Part shown: one piece after another, positions 24,396-35,495 of the stretch | Position numbering within the stretch: position 1 is the first letter of the stretch | How the letters are laid out: the number at the start of each line of letters is the position of its first letter | DNA from: Malachius bipustulatus | Taxonomy: Eukaryota > Arthropoda > Insecta > Coleoptera > Melyridae | Direction of reading: 5' to 3' | DNA length: 64,000 bases | Assembly (NCBI GenBank): GCA_910589415.1 | Contig: OU342630.1 | Span: 71,296,186-71,360,185 of the forward strand | Translations under genes and position numbers: made by a program | The notes under the pieces: generated by a model | The model's input: the letters and a program-made list of their open reading frames with translations, nothing else | Database searches by the model: none | What the model was told of the DNA's origin: nothing

Positions 24396-24404
24396 TATAA
24401 AAGG
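24396..24404 (+). promoter_or_regulatory. Strong TATA box, candidate core promoter
   Basis: TATAAAAGG with a GGTTA lead and GCCC after it matches the insect TATA consensus closely. A CRE/AP-1-like TGATGTCAC lies about 15 bp upstream. The expected start site would be near 24427. No coding exon is evident downstream up to the TIR element at 25177, so the product, if any, is unknown. Confidence 0.4.
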
Positions 24405-25176
24405 CCCATGTTAGGATCTGGACAGAAGACTGTTGACTTCTCGTTCAGATTGCTTGTAGGAGTTGTCTACCTTATATTGCCTTATCAGTCAATATACAAG
24501 TAGAATCTTCATATAAGTAGTAGTAATTCTGACCCTTTAGGTACCATCGAAATTTGGTAAAGTAACCTTAGATAAAAAAATGTATTTTAGCTAATGAGCA
24601 GAAAAATAATAAATTTTAAATGATGAGATTTTAAATTAATTCAAGAAAAAATTATTCTCATGTACCTATAAACTTGATAAATTCACACAATACATGATAA
24701 AGGTCTCAGTTTTCCGACCATCCATCAACATATAGGTAGATATAATCCTGTGCGTGCATGCGTTCATGTCTCTCGATCATATGCAGATAAATTTTGCTAC
24801 AAAGAAGAACGAGGTCTCATATGCGCGGTGCAGTCGAGCCTCAATTATGATAATGAGGACTAATCAACGCGTTGAGCTAGTCGCCTTGGAGTCCGAAGAA
24901 ATTGTAACATTACTCCATCATTAAGCATACTGTGTGTTAAACGGAATACGTCTTGAAGAGCAAAAGGATTGTGCATCGTGAATATTGTTCGATGCAAATG
25001 GAGGGCGTATTACTACTTGAAAGCGTTTTGCAAGATCTGGGTTGGTGTTGTAGTATGTACTTAACTTTCCATACGTTTATCGAAAGTAAGCATGAATTAA
25101 TTTCGAACTTCGACCTTCTATGTCATGCAGAGGTACCTACTCGAAGAAGAAAATCATTCAGCATATTCATGTTCTA
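24405..25176. other. Noncoding stretch after the TATA box
   Basis: No protein is recognised. A 91-codon frame at 24953-25228 starts at TTG and runs into the adjacent element, so it is not supported. Confidence 0.35.
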
Positions 25177-25742
25177 TACAGGTGTCCCAATATTCCATGG
25201 ACATAAAGTACAGACTCCTATAGAGTAAGTACAACAACAACGAGGACACACATTTTGCAAAATAAGTAAAAAAATAAAATAAATCAACATCGCCTGCTAC
25301 GATTATTCTCAAGGTCAATAAAAGTGAATAAAGTCGTTTCTGTGGAATGAAAATTATTATTTTATAATTAGGTAAAATAATATTTTCAGAAATTTATGTT
25401 ATCGTGGTGTAAGTCCATCATTAAAAATTAATTACGGGAAAACCATACTAGATACGAAACTTTTATAAGAGGGCACAAAGTTAAGCAATACTGTACTTTT
25501 TCGATAAAAAAATAGAAAGTCAATCAGTGGCGTACGGATAAAAAAATCTAGTTTAAAAAGTGTAAAAAGTGAAACATACACCCTTGTATGTCAATGTTTG
25601 TAAGACTAATATGTGAGTTATTGATCTTGACCCCCTTCAAGGTATGTATCTTCAAAGAGGTTCCATTTTGGATATAATTTCAGTTAAATCGAAATTAATT
25701 AATTATTTGCTCTATGCCCATGGAATATTGGAACACCCTGTA
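25177..25742. mobile_element. TIR element, 566 bp, TA target
   Basis: The left end TACAGGTGTCCCAATATTCC and the reverse complement of the right end TACAGGGTGTTCCAATATTC are matched for about 27 nt through CCATGG and flanked by TA. The interior is unrelated to the other elements here and has no transposase, so this is a non-autonomous MITE. Confidence 0.75.
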
Positions 25743-27124
25743 TATTGAACGATCGAAACAAAATTATAAAATTTTCGTTTATTTGAACAGAAATTAATAA
25801 TACCGAAAGAAAATTACTTATGTTCAATAATGTTCAAGATTTTATTAGAAATATTTACAAGAAATTATTTCATGACTTATTTCACGAAACTAAAATAGTT
25901 TCATATTATAAAGTGAAATGAGAATGAAAGAAGTTTAGCAAAATGTTCCCTCAGCAGTCGGCACAAGTAGCACATCCAAGCACAACACCATGAAGACGGG
26001 GTTGAAGATCCCATCTTTCTTTGGCCAAAAATCCTGTCGAGATCTTTCTTTAAAAATTTTATTGTACATTTTTCACCATGTGTGTTCAAGACTCTTTCCT
26101 ATAAACTATCCTGAGTCATAGGTCATAGTATGTATAATAGGTATAACATAATAGTACTTCCCTTCTTCCACTATTATTGGTTTTTCCTCGTTTTTTTATT
26201 TATTTTTCTTCTTTAGAAATGTTTCCAGATTCATCGTTTTCACATTTGTGTTAAATAGAATTTTCCGAGGAAATCTCAGTTGAAAAAGACTTGAAATATT
26301 AGGGAATACTGTTAATTTATACTCGTTATTTTCCATATTAGGTACCTGTGCCTGTGCTTTCCCAAATATATTACCCATCCCCCCTTATTATTGAAAATTA
26401 CCTATTCATTGTTATTTCTATTTTGTATTTCTATTCTATTTGTGTACACCTATTGTATTGTTAATAATAATAAACACCCCACAAGTTGTTTTTCTCTCTC
26501 TGCGTTCACAAAGACTGAAATTAAAAAATCTAGCTCGATTGGCCAATCGTATTCAAAAACCTGTTTCGCAAAAACCTTGTATCTTACATCTTAGAAAATA
26601 AGGAAAAATGCAATGTGAGAAATATGATTGACTGCATAATTATTAAACCGACATAAAATAACTAATTAGATAATATGGCTAATACTTTTGGGTTCTGTCA
26701 TCTATATTGATTATACTTTACCTCAAATTTTGTTGAATTCTCGGACGGCTATGAGTGCACGGGCGCTAACAAACCAACGATTATAGCAAGCTACACTGAA
26801 CATATTCTGTCTTCATTTCACTCACTATCATCGGGATTTGATCCTCACGAATACGTTCACGTTTTATAAGCATCTGCGCAATTAGCATGAAGAAAATGAG
26901 CTGCATTTTAGTTTGTCTTACTGAATGCTCACACAGAAAGATAGGCACGGGACACGGGACCCAAAAAATTATTACGTTAATTTTTTTTAATTATCACAAA
27001 TTAAAAATATTATTATGATTTTTAGAAATTATGAATATTTCTTGAATTTTAAAAAGGTACTTTCTGAAATTTTCCAAAGTCAAAGTTTGTAATGTCTGCA
27101 ATGTATTTTTTTATCATGCAGTTT
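25743..27124. other. AT-rich noncoding stretch
   Basis: No gene is supported. A 67-codon frame at 26391-26594 begins with a hydrophobic stretch resembling a signal peptide, but AT-rich DNA yields such runs readily and nothing else supports it. Confidence 0.4.
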
Positions 27125-27385
27125 TTTTTTAATTGACCAATTTTCACCCTTTCCTACCTGTGACTCTGCTAAACTAATAATGAACTTTTTTTGGCATCAT
27201 GATGATTTGGCTTTCAAGTTTTCTTAGATATTGCATAATGCAGGAGCTCAAAAATGTGAATTTTCAGAAATATTTAAATGGCCGTCGTTTTGGAACGACT
27301 TGACCGATATTGCTCAAATGCAATACCACCAAACTATTCCCCCCAGACACTGGACTCTTACAAAAATTTCAGTGTATTAAAAAAA
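27125..27385 (-). repeat. Dispersed repeat copy B
   Basis: On the minus strand this matches 14340-14645 in order: TGAAATTTTTGTAAGAG, GGTATTGCATTTGAGCAAT, TCGGTCAAGTCGTTCC and GGTAGGAAAGGGTGAAAA. The copy lacks the TACAGGGTGTCCC end seen in copy A and is bounded by A-runs, so it is truncated. Confidence 0.65.
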
Positions 27386-27940
27386 AAAAAAATTAATAGA
27401 CTAAAATATTAATATAACGTATAAACCTATGTTTATGTAGGTATATGTTTATTGGCTTACATAAACCGTTAAATGGAAAAATAAAATAGGCCAACGATTG
27501 TCATAAATGGTTATTTATTGGCAATTATTACGCAACATTAGTCACCAGTAAAATGCAATAATTATATCGTAAGTTGTCGGACGATAAGATATATTATTAT
27601 TTTCAATACAAGTTAATGTTATCATTACTTTTCTATATAATTTTTGGTAGCACCTGCTTCGGAATTGTTACAATTATAATAAAAATTTAATATTTACCTA
27701 CATTATTATGTTTCCATGTATGAAAGTATGAAAGACTTTTTTTTAAATCCCTCGATTTTGATATGAGCTTGCGCTAGCGCTAGCAGATGACAATTTTGGA
27801 CTATTTTCATTCACATATAACAGGGTTATTCACGGTATACGGTAAGATTATGGCTAAATCCCTTGATTTTGAGAAAATTTTGTTTTTGGAGTGGATAGAG
27901 ACCCGTCAAAGGGACATTGTAAATTATATTCATAACTTTA
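27386..27940. other. AT-rich noncoding stretch
   Basis: It contains GCGCTAGCGCTAGC at 27771-27784 (see findings) and AT-rich filler. No gene is recognised. Confidence 0.4.
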
Positions 27941-28086
27941 CTCAATTTTCAAAGCTCATGGCAGCTACAAGGAAAACGGTGCAAGATAGAGGAACACGGC
28001 TCACCATGTCTCTATTTTAGCTTTTATGTAATAGCCTGTGATTATGTAGATGGAATGTTTATACAGCGTGATAAAAAATCTGGAAA
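27941..28086 (+). repeat. Dispersed repeat, related to 47140-47256
   Basis: CAAGATAGAGGAA, ATGTCTCT and GATGGAATGTTTATACAG then GTGAT.AAAAATCTG occur here and in the same order at 47158-47254. A third, partial match (TTTATACAGGGTGATGAAAA) lies on the minus strand near 61175-61195. This is the end region of a TIR element family. Confidence 0.65.
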
Positions 28087-29585
28087 ATCAACTTTGAACA
28101 TTACGATTTTCACTTGTTTATAACTAAAAAAGTCCTCAATCTAGACTCCAACGGTAAAAACCAGTCTTTACTATTACCATCGAGACCACCAACGATTTTA
28201 TTCTTAAACCTGCTGGCCCTTTAATCGGGCAGGAATAAAAATTCCTACATTAATAAAAAATAAATAAATTTTTTAATAAATTTTAAGACCCTTTATCTCG
28301 AAAACGAAGCGTTTTTTGGATAAATGTCTATGAGAAAAAAATGTTTGTTTTGACTCCCTCTACCAACCCTAAATTTTATTTAAGTAGGGTATTATTATTA
28401 TTTGATATTTGGATGTGTATAGTGTGTAAGTTAAGTGCAATATACCAAAAACGGGTAAGTGATACGTGTAGCACAGGCAAACATAACGTCAGCGTAACTG
28501 TCGTAATGAGATTCCAACCCCCAGAAAATCGAGGGCGTTCATCTCTTCACTCTACCTGTCAAAACTCCGAAGCGGGGAAAAAAGAACGACTTCGACATAG
28601 TGTTGGAATATAATGAAAGGTTTATCTACGTAGCCAGAAGCCTTCCTTGACGCACACAAAAGCACTTATTGAAGTAGATGGATGGTCGATAAAGGCTCGT
28701 TTAGACGGAGCCTCTGGCAGAACTTCTATAAGCTTACTCACTATACAATAAGCCAGATTAAAGCACCTTTGTGAACGTTCGATTCAACACACTCGGTCAC
28801 AAAAATACTCCTAGAAATCCTATTGCAGTAACAATATTTTTCTCTATTATATTATGTATACCTAAACTTGAAAAATACTTCACCTTAATTTACTTTGCTC
28901 CATTAACACCATTTTACATAAATTACATTTAAAATTTTTTTTTCTCTTAGTCTTAGATTAGATTTGCGTGAGTGGGTCATTGTGACACCCCCACTGACAC
29001 CGAAGGTCTATTATTGTGTCTATAGTCTTATTAGTCCGTAATAAACTTGCATGATTTATACAAGACTTTTTTTATTCTGTGATCGAATTCGTTTCATTTC
29101 GTTTCATTATTCAAAACAACAGTTTTTGAATAAAAATAAATTATCATTTCTTCTTGATAACTACTGGTAACTCCTCTTCGTGACACATACGCAACTACAT
29201 GATGAGTCCGTGGCTGGTATATGACTCAAGAATTTTAATGAACACTTGTTATGTCGAGGAACTCTCGAGAACAACTATCTCGTTGATCACGTCATGGGTA
29301 AACTGTCGAGACAGCTGACAGTTTTCTGAAATTCGAATTCGCTGGACGACAACCGAATTTTACTTTAATTGCATAATGAATGAGTAAATTATATGGAATC
29401 AAGCTGAAGTTCATAAGATCGTTCTGGAATGGGAGTACCGATTGGTAAGAGGGAGATTGTCCACCAAACTGCAGTGCTGGTTGGGGACGTTTCATTCCCT
29501 ATCATGCGGATTTTTTCTCACTGAATAGAGAAACTTTCTTCTGGGAGGACGAACGCCTCTTTTTATTTAGCATTAGAGCCCACTG
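28087..29585. other. Noncoding stretch; mild GC-enriched part at 28440-28620
   Basis: A short hairpin GCCC-TTTAATC-GGGC lies near 28217-28230. The 28440-28620 part is less AT-rich, with a 90-codon frame ending there, but no motif is recognised. Confidence 0.35.
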
Positions 29586-29660
29586 GCGAAAATGGCATCG
29601 TGCACCGCAGAGGCATGTACGATTTCCACCCAGTGGCAGGTCACGAAAAATTCATTACTT
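29586..29660 (+). repeat. Dispersed repeat, related to 3092-3215
   Basis: It shares GGCATCGTGCACC, TACGATTTCCA, CAGTGGCA and GTCACG in order with 3092-3200, with a shorter spacer between the blocks. Confidence 0.45.
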
Positions 29661-30149
29661 CTACCGAAAAGAAAAAACTAAAAAAAAAAAAATTAAAAAA
29701 AGAGTTTATAGAAATGTAGTTAGTTTTTTCAAGAGTTGGAAGCCGCATATCTTTGAATATAATTCGTTAGACAAAAATAAACAACTTTGCGTCATTGGCA
29801 CTTTCTTCAAACTACTTCCTTCTCTTGGTGGAAAAAAATGCCAAAAAAAGAAATCATAGACCTTTCATTCATTGACGGAGAAGGAAAAGGAAGTTTTTTA
29901 CAGAAAAATTTCTGGAGACCAAAAATGCTTATTTTTACCCAATTAACTTGCCTGAATATCTTCAGGATTTTCGGACAACATACGTCGTTGGTTTCCTTGT
30001 TTATTTGATGCTGAAAAATATATTTCAAGCTTGTAATGATTAATTTTTTGATTTAAACCCCTTGAACAAGAACAAACTAATTTGAAGCTACTTGATATTT
30101 CACAGATGTAGCGACACCCGTCTAAACGTACCATTTCTCACACCACACA

Positions 30150-30260
30150 TGAAGGAAGATGGATAGTCTTCGTACGACACACACGCCCGCGACAGGTAGA
30201 AGCCCTCACCCCGTGTTTCGTTGAAGGTCATGCGAACAATACCGACAGGTCATCGCGCAA
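30150..30260. promoter_or_regulatory. GC-enriched block with two AGGTCA half-sites
   Basis: AAGGTCA (about 30225) and CAGGTCA (about 30246) lie in the same orientation about 21 bp apart, in CpG-rich sequence just upstream of a possible signal-peptide exon. AGGTCA is the nuclear-receptor half-site. A TATA-like TTTTATAAC follows at about 30275. The functional reading is inference. Confidence 0.3.
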
Positions 30261-30321
30261 CACAACCGTATAGGATTTTATAACAAGCCTTTAACAATTT
30301 CTACAGCCTAAACTGTAAATA

Positions 30322-30537
30322 ATGCGGTTTAGTACTGGCACAAGCACCAGCACCATCACCATCACAATCACTACCTGCCTTGCCGTGTTCTTTATTGTCC
30401 TGTGTCATATTACTTGTGGTAAAAGACGGGAATATGGTGATGAGTCAGGGAACTTTAGATTAACTCTACCACATTGGAGAATGAAGACGGAGCTTTTAAA
30501 TTTAATGTGGACTAGAATAGGTGTACGTGTAAAGTAA
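30322..30537 (+). CDS. Candidate small secreted-protein exon (hypothetical)
   Basis: A 71-codon frame starts with ATG in a favourable context (A at -3). Residues 1-18 are serine/threonine-rich, residues 19-30 (CLAVFFIVLCHI) form a hydrophobic core, and the stretch then reads TCGKRRE, so the N-terminus resembles a signal peptide followed by a basic KR site. The frame may instead be exon 1 ending at a donor-like TG|GTAAAAG near residue 33, with the remainder intronic. An antisense frame of 66 codons overlaps. A GC-enriched block with nuclear-receptor half-sites and a TATA-like motif lies directly upstream. No family is recognised, no second exon was found, and chance is a real possibility. Confidence 0.25.
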   Translation: MRFSTGTSTSTITITITTCLAVFFIVLCHITCGKRREYGDESGNFRLTLPHWRMKTELLNLMWTRIGVRVK

Positions 30538-31304
30538 ATCATTGCGTGCGGATAGGTATAAGAGACAAGAGAGCTTAGATTGCTTATTGGAAAATTGTAA
30601 AACAATTAAATCTTCTTCCCAAAATTTGGCGAAATCACCCTTTCAATATCATCTCAATTCAATAGACGTTGTTATTCTTTTTTTTTAATTCAACTCGTTC
30701 ACTATAAAGAAACCCAACTCGAGAAAGATATATAAGGTGAACTGAAAAAAGCTTTAAACGGTAGCAGAAATCGTCACGTTACCCATGCAGGTGTGTTGTC
30801 GCAATCAGTCGCACCGTTTAGTTTTGCCGAGCGTTTTACTCGGGCAAGCGCTAGCATAAATGATTCACGCATATTCACTGAAAAACGTGTGCTCTTATGT
30901 TCTAATTTTATTAATATTTAAATGTTATTGGTATGCCAATCGATGAAATACCCATGGTAGTTTCATCGCATCAACTTTTATAATTGGGCATGGACACAAC
31001 ACAGTTTCTACACATTTTTGCTTATCACTTTCTTATTAAAAAAATTAAATAAAATAGAATAGCATAACATCCTGCAAAGTGGCAATTTGCACATGTAAGC
31101 GTAAGAGGTCAGAGCCTACCTATCGTGACTCTCTCATACACTGACCATCAGGTTTTCATCCGACGCTCACTGTTAAAATGCAGCTCCAATTCGTCCACCT
31201 TCTTTATCTTACCCCGTGACTTAATAGTCACCTCTACATAGCATCCATTTTTCAGCCGCTTTTGACGGTAGTCTAAAATTTATCTACGTCTCCATAACAT
31301 TCAA
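30538..31304. other. Noncoding stretch
   Basis: It holds a TATATAAGG motif near 30730 and a GCGCTAGC at 30848-30855. No gene is recognised. Confidence 0.35.
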
Positions 31305-31500
31305 CGTCTGATGGTCATTCGTTTTCAAGGAATAGTCAAGCGGGGTGAGAAAGTGTCAACGCTGAGGAACGAACCCTTTTCCTTTCAGAGGGACGTGAAG
31401 TTAGCCGGTACCGGCGAGAATTCTCTGTGTTTTGAGGGTGGTCATAATATTTCAATTGCTGATCATTCGTTTTCAGGGAATAGTGGAGCGAGATGAACAA
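31305..31500 (+). repeat. Diverged direct repeat, period about 147 bp
   Basis: TGATGGTCATTCGTTTTCAA then GGAATAGT and GCGGGGTGAGAAAGT (from 31310) recur as TGCTGATCATTCGTTTTCAG, GGAATAGT and GCGAGATGAACAAGT (from 31457). The intervening block contains GCCGGTACCGGC, a 12-bp perfect palindrome. The 61-codon frame across it is explained by the repeat. Confidence 0.65.
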
Positions 31501-32720
31501 GTTCAACCCCCGAAAATGAAGCCTATGGTTTAAACCATTTTGAACATTGTGTGAAGCTGGCCGAGTTTTTATTTTAAATTACACAAACACAAAAGGTGGT
31601 TATTTTCACCGCAACCATTGACAAGCATTCATTACTTGCTACGCATGATCTTAAAAATGATACATTTTAATAATTATTAGTGTATAGTTGCCCCAAACCA
31701 TCCCAAAAGCTGGACGTCGAATCGAAAGTAGAGAACAGTTTAAATTGACATAATGATTGAATAATAAGGCCATTATTGCTTTGTATACGATATACAAGAT
31801 GACTGCTTGGTATGACTGCTTAATTGCAAAACTTCAGCGTTTATGATTATTAATGTTATTGACATGCAAATTATTGTTTGTTGCAGAAAAGAATCCATAA
31901 ATTATGCGTAGGAAAGTTGATTTTTTTAATGTGTTTGGAATATAAATTTGCAAAATTAGACTCGGGAAGCGCACCTGCATCTGCTTTATTTTTAATTTAA
32001 TGGAGTTATAATTTCTGACAGTTAACATTTTACTATCAAATATACAACTAGTTCACAGTTGTTCTCAAATTGTTAGAATCAACGGTGTGTGTAGCCGTGT
32101 CCTGTGCATACATACAACATACGACTACAACACAATACGAAAAATATTCAAATTGTGTGAATGCCTCCGAAAATATATTTAGTTTACTAATTAGATGGCA
32201 TATTTATGGTCTTTTTATTCTTTTTTTGCTATAATTAGATGCTTCTATACAGATAGAGTGAAATTTAGGAGTGTGCTGTAACATAGATCTTCCATGTTAT
32301 GGTCGTGGAACGCATTCCGTTTTTGCTATTTACATATAAAGCTAGTTTACCGTCTAGCTAGATAACAGAAGGATCATTTATGTTGTTGCATTATTGCTAT
32401 ATTATTTAAAGAAGTATGTATTTGGGGAAAACTTGTTCCTTTTTCGGTAACTTTGGGAACGCTGATGCTGAATGTAGATTTTCACACTGATATCTTCTGC
32501 TTTTTATCAATTAACAAAAAATTCCTGAAATATTTTAGAGTACAATATTCACTGAGATTCTGGAATGATAAAGTATGATTTACTATAATAATGCTATTAC
32601 GCTTGAAGACCACTGAATAAATCATTTCGAAAATACATCATGAAGGATTAAATGTAGGTATAGCCAGTCTCATGTTAAAACTGTTGTTCTCGCAATTAAC
32701 TTTACAATATTTTATAACAA
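31501..32720. other. AT-rich noncoding stretch
   Basis: Nothing is recognised beyond AT-rich filler and chance frames. Confidence 0.4.
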
Positions 32721-32729
32721 TCTTTTTTT

Positions 32730-33185
32730 TATTATAATTTTACAATACTATTCTGATTAATAGACACAAATAATCTTTTTTTTGTTTCTTTATCGCACCA
32801 ATTCACTTGGCACTTTCTTTCTCTCTAATAAACACTTAGTAGTAAAAACAGCCGAAGCTCTTCTCTGATTCACTTGCACAATAATTATTGTATTAGCGTT
32901 TCGTCGTTTGTCACTAACTCAACTGAACTGTTCTCTCCTCTCTTGCAGTAACACTCTAAAGACTCCAATGTTCAATGACTCACTAGTCACTATCGACTTT
33001 CTCTCTTAGCTTTCCTCTCTCATATTATCTCTACTGACACTGCTGCCTTCTTCTTCTTGCTTAATGGCTTACGCACATTTGTGCACTTGGCCAGCTTCAA
33101 GTAGCTGGCACTGCTGCCTGCCGAACGCGTTGCTTATATAGACAGCTGACGTTCTCAACTGACGTTCCCAAACGTCAAGTGTTGC
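32730..33185 (-). promoter_or_regulatory. LTR-like or gene core promoter on minus strand
   Basis: Read on the minus strand, three GACGTT/AACGTC-type motifs (33150-33178) precede TATATAAG (33140-33133), and a CAGT initiator follows at the canonical distance (A at about 33112). A hairpin GCCAGCTACTTGAAGCTGGC spans the first transcribed bases. Downstream the strand is purine-rich (GAAGAAGAAGAAGG, GAGAGAGG) and reaches AATAAAA near 32740. A TATA box, initiator and poly(A) signal within about 450 bp fit a solo LTR, but clear TG...CA ends and a target duplication were not identified. A genuine gene promoter with a 5' UTR is the main alternative. Confidence 0.4.
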
Positions 33186-34283
33186 GAAATAAATTCAATT
33201 TTGACCAAGAAGTAAAATCTTGTAATGAAATAAAGTTAAATAAAATACTTATACATAAATATATTCAAAATCTTAAAAGTTTTTTTTATATTTTTTTCAT
33301 TATAGACTACTCCATAATTACTGTTTTGCTTTGTGAACTTACTATTCAATAAGTTATTGTACTCTATGGGCTTGCTTATTAAATGATCCATTTGGCCACG
33401 TTTTCGATGTAATTTTAGTTAGTTAATTAATTGCAAAGCTTTTTTTTTTAATCCGGCTTGTAAGTGTGTATAATAATTGTATAATCCTATTAAAATATTT
33501 TGACAGAAGATCATCATCTTGTATAAGTTAAGCCAAGTATACGTTTATAAAACGAAATAAATAATTGTATTTTTAATTTCTCAGCAATAATTAGAAGAAT
33601 TCATTAGTTTGATTTTAACTCGAGATAACATATCTGTTGCGGTACCTCACCGAAATTACTATGCGAAATGTACAATAAAACTAACCGGAAAGAATATCGT
33701 GGAAAATATGCTAAAACAGGTAAATTTAAGCCTGAAGAACCCGTCCATTATAAAATGTTTAAAAATTGAAAACATCCATGGATATTAAAACCAAATAAAT
33801 AATAACTGATCGTTTTTGAATTATTTTTTAATAATCTTTCGTCACTGTGAAAGTCCCATGCTTTCAAATTATAGTCCACTTTTTTATGAACAAGGATGCC
33901 CATTTCGGAGGTCCAGTTCACATTACAAATTATAATATAAAAAAAATAAGCAGAAAAAATTCACATTGACGTGACTCTTCTGCTTAGCTAATAAAATGAA
34001 AGTTGAGCTTTTTCAACACCTCAGTGTTGTTTTAAACTTTCAATGAACTCCCGTGAAGTTGGCCCTCGAATTGTATGAAACCACCATATTTTTCCAGAGT
34101 GTTCTAGAGTAGTTCTTGAGTTCTGCATGTATAAAAATAAGCAGTTGTAGAGCAAAATTTTGGAATAAGAGTCGCCACAAATTAGTTATGATTAGAGTTC
34201 TGGTTAGTCCCTGAAGAGTTTTATATAAAAGTTCTCTTCCACTATGTCGAAAGCTCAACAGTTTGATTGTTAATTACGAAAAT
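33186..34283. other. AT-rich noncoding stretch
   Basis: No gene or repeat is recognised; open frames are short and AT-driven. Confidence 0.4.
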
Positions 34284-34574
34284 AACGTTCGAATAGTGAC
34301 TTGCGTGGCCTAGTGGTTCTCCGCTGGCTCACGAAGCCATAGATCGCGGGTTCGAAACTCACCTCGGCCCGCTTTACTTTTCAGATTCATTTTCGAATGT
34401 CTGTGAAAAGTAAAACAAGCGATCGAACGTTTATAAGGAAAATATATATTATAAAAGTCTGTGGCTAATGAGTTCGTCTCGAAGCCAAATTACCAGAGTG
34501 GAGCGACTATGTCTTACCTACACAGTTAAGACCGATGCTCCCTCTTTAAAAAAAAAAAAAAAAAACGTTCGAAT
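34284..34574 (+). mobile_element. tRNA-derived SINE with 11-bp target-site duplication
   Basis: The copy is 34295-34563, flanked by the exact duplication AACGTTCGAAT (34284-34294 and 34564-34574). The head has an RNA polymerase III A box TGGCCTAGTGG (34306-34316) and B box GGTTCGAAACTC (34349-34360), spaced as in a tRNA gene. A TGGC/GCCA anticodon-type stem is visible, but U33 is replaced by C. An unrelated body of about 185 nt follows and the 3' end is an A-tract of about 17 nt. That architecture, head, body, A-tail and duplication, is that of a SINE mobilised by a LINE. The intact duplication and A-tail point to a fairly recent insertion. The 62-codon frame here is not a gene. Confidence 0.9.
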
Positions 34575-35394
34575 CGCTCCGCTCCCGCCCCCTCAGTCCT
34601 GCGTTAATCTAAACACCTTTATACTGACATTTTATGATAAGCTAAAAAAAAACTAAATTTTTTTTGATTTTTTAGGTTCATAGGTCGTAAATTTGGGAAA
34701 GCACCTGAAGAGAATTTCTTGGGAGTTTTTGAGGAAATCTTAGGCTTAAGTTTAATGCAAATTTCTGCGGAATATAGGTCTTAAAAAATGGGTCGGTGCG
34801 AAAAAACAAATTTCGGAAAAATGCTGTAAAGCAAAACGATAAAAAAATATTTTGAAGTTTAAAATACGTTGAACACGAAAAATATTGACGAATGTGAAGG
34901 AATGATTACGCGACTTTTTACAAGTTAATGCATGCGGTGTTGTTTTTATTTTTTATTTTGTTGTTTTCATTATTTTTTTACACTCTAAAAGTGACGGAAT
35001 TTTTCGATTATACCTAATCTCGATATTCTCTATTTTTCTGGGATAAAGAAGGAGGGAAAGTAGTCACGATTGAATCTTTACTTTGTATAATTTTTTGATC
35101 TTGGCAACCCAAAATACTCATTTGTCACAGGACGCTTTTTCCTTTACAATATTTTTCTTTTATAATTTTTTTTTATTGATTTTTGAATAGACTCTCTTGA
35201 ATCAAATGGCTCTAAAGGGTAACAATAATAATAATTAATGTTGCTCATTAAGTAAATTCCCAATTTTGTTTATAACTCTTCCTTCTTTGGAAGAATTATT
35301 TGTAGTTAAGTACACTTACAGTATCACGTATAGATTACATATTAGATAATTAGGTAGGTAAGTGGTTCCTAGGTTCAAACGATATATTATATTA
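34575..35394. other. AT-rich noncoding stretch
   Basis: Nothing is recognised beyond AT-rich filler. Confidence 0.4.
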
Positions 35395-35395
35395 C

Positions 35396-35495
35396 GCGCG
35401 GTTGGAATTGCGGCCGCGCAGTGTTGTCAGATTGAACTGATTTTACGATACTTACCGATTTTTAGTGGAAAATGGAGATGATCTCCCCTGAAATT
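35396..35495 (+). repeat. GC hairpin plus dispersed repeat end
   Basis: GCGCGG (about 35397) pairs with CCGCGC (about 35413) around a GCGGCCGC site, and this is followed at once by AGTGTTGTCAG and the rest of the repeat also found inverted at 6195-6300. The all-GC 8-mer is exceptional in this AT-rich window, and the junction suggests the terminus of an element. Confidence 0.5.

Noticed and set aside
26391..26594. 67-codon frame with signal-like N-terminus
   Set aside because: T-rich DNA commonly encodes hydrophobic runs; no promoter, GC shift or splice signal supports it.
34300..34372. A functional tRNA gene
   Set aside because: The boxes are good, but the cloverleaf is imperfect, C replaces U33, and body, A-tail and target duplication show it is a SINE.
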